From JAAERC01 sp965602655 (GTDB lineage: Bacteria > Zixibacteria > MSB-5A5 > GN15 > PGXB01), in the NCBI GenBank assembly GCA_965602655.1, contig CBFCZE010000142.1:1-6983 (forward strand): DNA of 6,983 bases, written 5' to 3'. Of the stretch, positions 6,253 to 6,983 are shown piece after piece. Within the stretch, counting starts at the first letter, position 1. The number at the start of each line of letters is the position of its first letter. The notes below the pieces were generated by a model that made no database searches, had not been told where the DNA came from, and saw only the letters and a program-made list of their open reading frames with translations. The position numbers were made by a program, and so were the translations under genes.

Positions 6253-6933
6253 ATGTGGTGGAAGATAATTATATTTTTTGGTATGTCTGCGGTTATTGTG
6301 GCCGCTTTTGTGACGGCCTCTCCAATGAAGTCGGCTGATTCTTTGGGACCGGCCGATGTTTATAGGATTTTCTATTTCCATGTCCCTCAGGCTTGGGTAG
6401 CCTCGCTGGCGTTTATTTTATCTATGATTTATTCCGTCAGGTTTTTGCGAACCAAAAATATGGAGTATGACACAAAAGCGCTGACCGCCAATAAATTGGG
6501 GGTGATGTTTGCTATCGTCGCAACCGTGACCGGTTCAATATTCGCAAAAATGACCTGGGGTGAATTCTGGAACTGGTCGGAGATCCGCGAAGTCTCGATA
6601 TTTATCCTGCTGTTAATATATGGCGGCTATTTTGCGCTGCGGTCGGCTATCAGCGATCCCGATACACGGGCCAATCTTTCAGCGGTGATGTCAATAATTT
6701 TTACCGTTGCGGCCTTATTTCTGATATTCGTTTTACCTCGAATATATGGCGTTTTTTCTCAGCATCCGAGCGATTCAATCATAAATGAGAGCGGACAGAT
6801 TACAATGGGTACGACAGTCAGGATAATATTTTTCTCGTCGCTGATTATGTTTACCGCTTTGTTTTTCTGGGTATATAATCTTTCTGTCAGAATTGCCAAA
6901 TTATCTATTAATATATTATCGGAGAACAAATAA
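6253..6933 (+). CDS. ccmC: Heme-handling membrane protein CcmC
   Basis: CcmC binds heme in the inner membrane and passes it to CcmE. The 226-residue protein has six hydrophobic segments (about 3-22, 42-63, 82-101, 113-131, 142-161, 188-210), as expected. Two probable heme-ligand histidines are kept: H43 in RIFYFHVPQAW and H171 in VFSQHPSD. The tryptophan-rich signature of the heme-handling family is present but altered: WGEFWNWSEIRE (102-113) where E. coli has WGTWWVWDARLT, so the second tryptophan is F105 and the usual aspartate is S109. The LLLIYGGYFALRSAI stretch (119-133) then resumes the family pattern. The ATG is the first possible start because a TAA lies in frame 12 nt upstream. There is no clear Shine-Dalgarno sequence, and 84 nt of AT-rich sequence separate it from ccmB. 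CcsA-type cytochrome assembly proteins share the signature but are longer, so CcmC fits best. Confidence 0.9.
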   Translation: MWWKIIIFFGMSAVIVAAFVTASPMKSADSLGPADVYRIFYFHVPQAWVASLAFILSMIYSVRFLRTKNMEYDTKALTANKLGVMFAIVATVTGSIFAKMTWGEFWNWSEIREVSIFILLLIYGGYFALRSAISDPDTRANLSAVMSIIFTVAALFLIFVLPRIYGVFSQHPSDSIINESGQITMGTTVRIIFFSSLIMFTALFFWVYNLSVRIAKLSINILSENK

Positions 6934-6983
6934 TGGACGCAAATTATATTGTAATGATAGTAACCCTGATTATATGGATGGGA
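6933..6983 (+). CDS. ccmD: CcmD-like small membrane protein, N-terminus only
   Basis: The ATG overlaps the ccmC stop codon by one base (TAATG) and has a good ribosome site, GGAG at 6921-6924, 8 nt away. The 17 visible residues, MDANYIVMIVTLIIWMG, begin a single hydrophobic helix and run off the right edge. CcmD proteins are very short one-helix proteins that follow ccmC and help release CcmE from the CcmABC complex. Sequence, position and coupling all fit that role, but with so little of the protein visible the call rests mostly on context. Confidence 0.65.
   Translation, partial: MDANYIVMIVTLIIWMG

Overview
The window looks like a piece of a Gram-negative, diderm bacterial chromosome with moderate GC content. 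The sequence contains an exported protein with a clear signal peptide, a heme-export/cytochrome c maturation cluster of the ccmA-ccmB-ccmC-ccmD type, and a two-gene Trk potassium uptake system. The style of the Ccm proteins (a CcmC with a WNW signature in place of WWxWD, and a short CcmD-like protein beginning MDANYIV) and the DUF4412-like exported protein remind me of the FCB group and its relatives (Zixibacteria, Ignavibacteria and similar). That placement is an inference from memory of these families, not something the sequence proves.

Layout. Positions 1-590 hold the N-terminal part of a minus-strand membrane glycosyltransferase of the GT-C/PIG-V type, cut by the window edge. Positions 591-768 are a divergent control region: a sigma-70-like promoter with a perfect -35 box and 17-bp spacer faces right into trkA, and a second, slightly weaker one faces left into the glycosyltransferase. 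Positions 769-3740 are trkA and trkH, 11 nt apart. Positions 3801-4733 encode an exported protein of unknown function, preceded by three tandem copies of an octamer that contains the Shine-Dalgarno core. A strong intrinsic terminator at 4768-4795 closes this part. Positions 4899 to the right edge are ccmA, ccmB, ccmC and the start of a ccmD-like gene, all on the plus strand.

How the genes work together. TrkA is the cytoplasmic nucleotide-binding ring that gates the TrkH potassium-conducting membrane protein. The exported DUF4412-like protein may be read from the trk transcript or from its own -10 box. Nothing in its sequence ties it to potassium. CcmA and CcmB form an ABC transporter that, with the heme-handling CcmC and the small membrane protein CcmD, loads heme onto CcmE for cytochrome c assembly. 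The remaining ccm genes would be expected beyond the right edge.

No mobile element, CRISPR array, tRNA or rRNA was seen. No clearly new multi-gene system was found. The points most worth checking are the departures of CcmA from the usual Q-loop and H-loop residues, the altered tryptophan-rich signature of CcmC, the degenerate second nucleotide-binding motif of TrkA, and the triple Shine-Dalgarno octamer.
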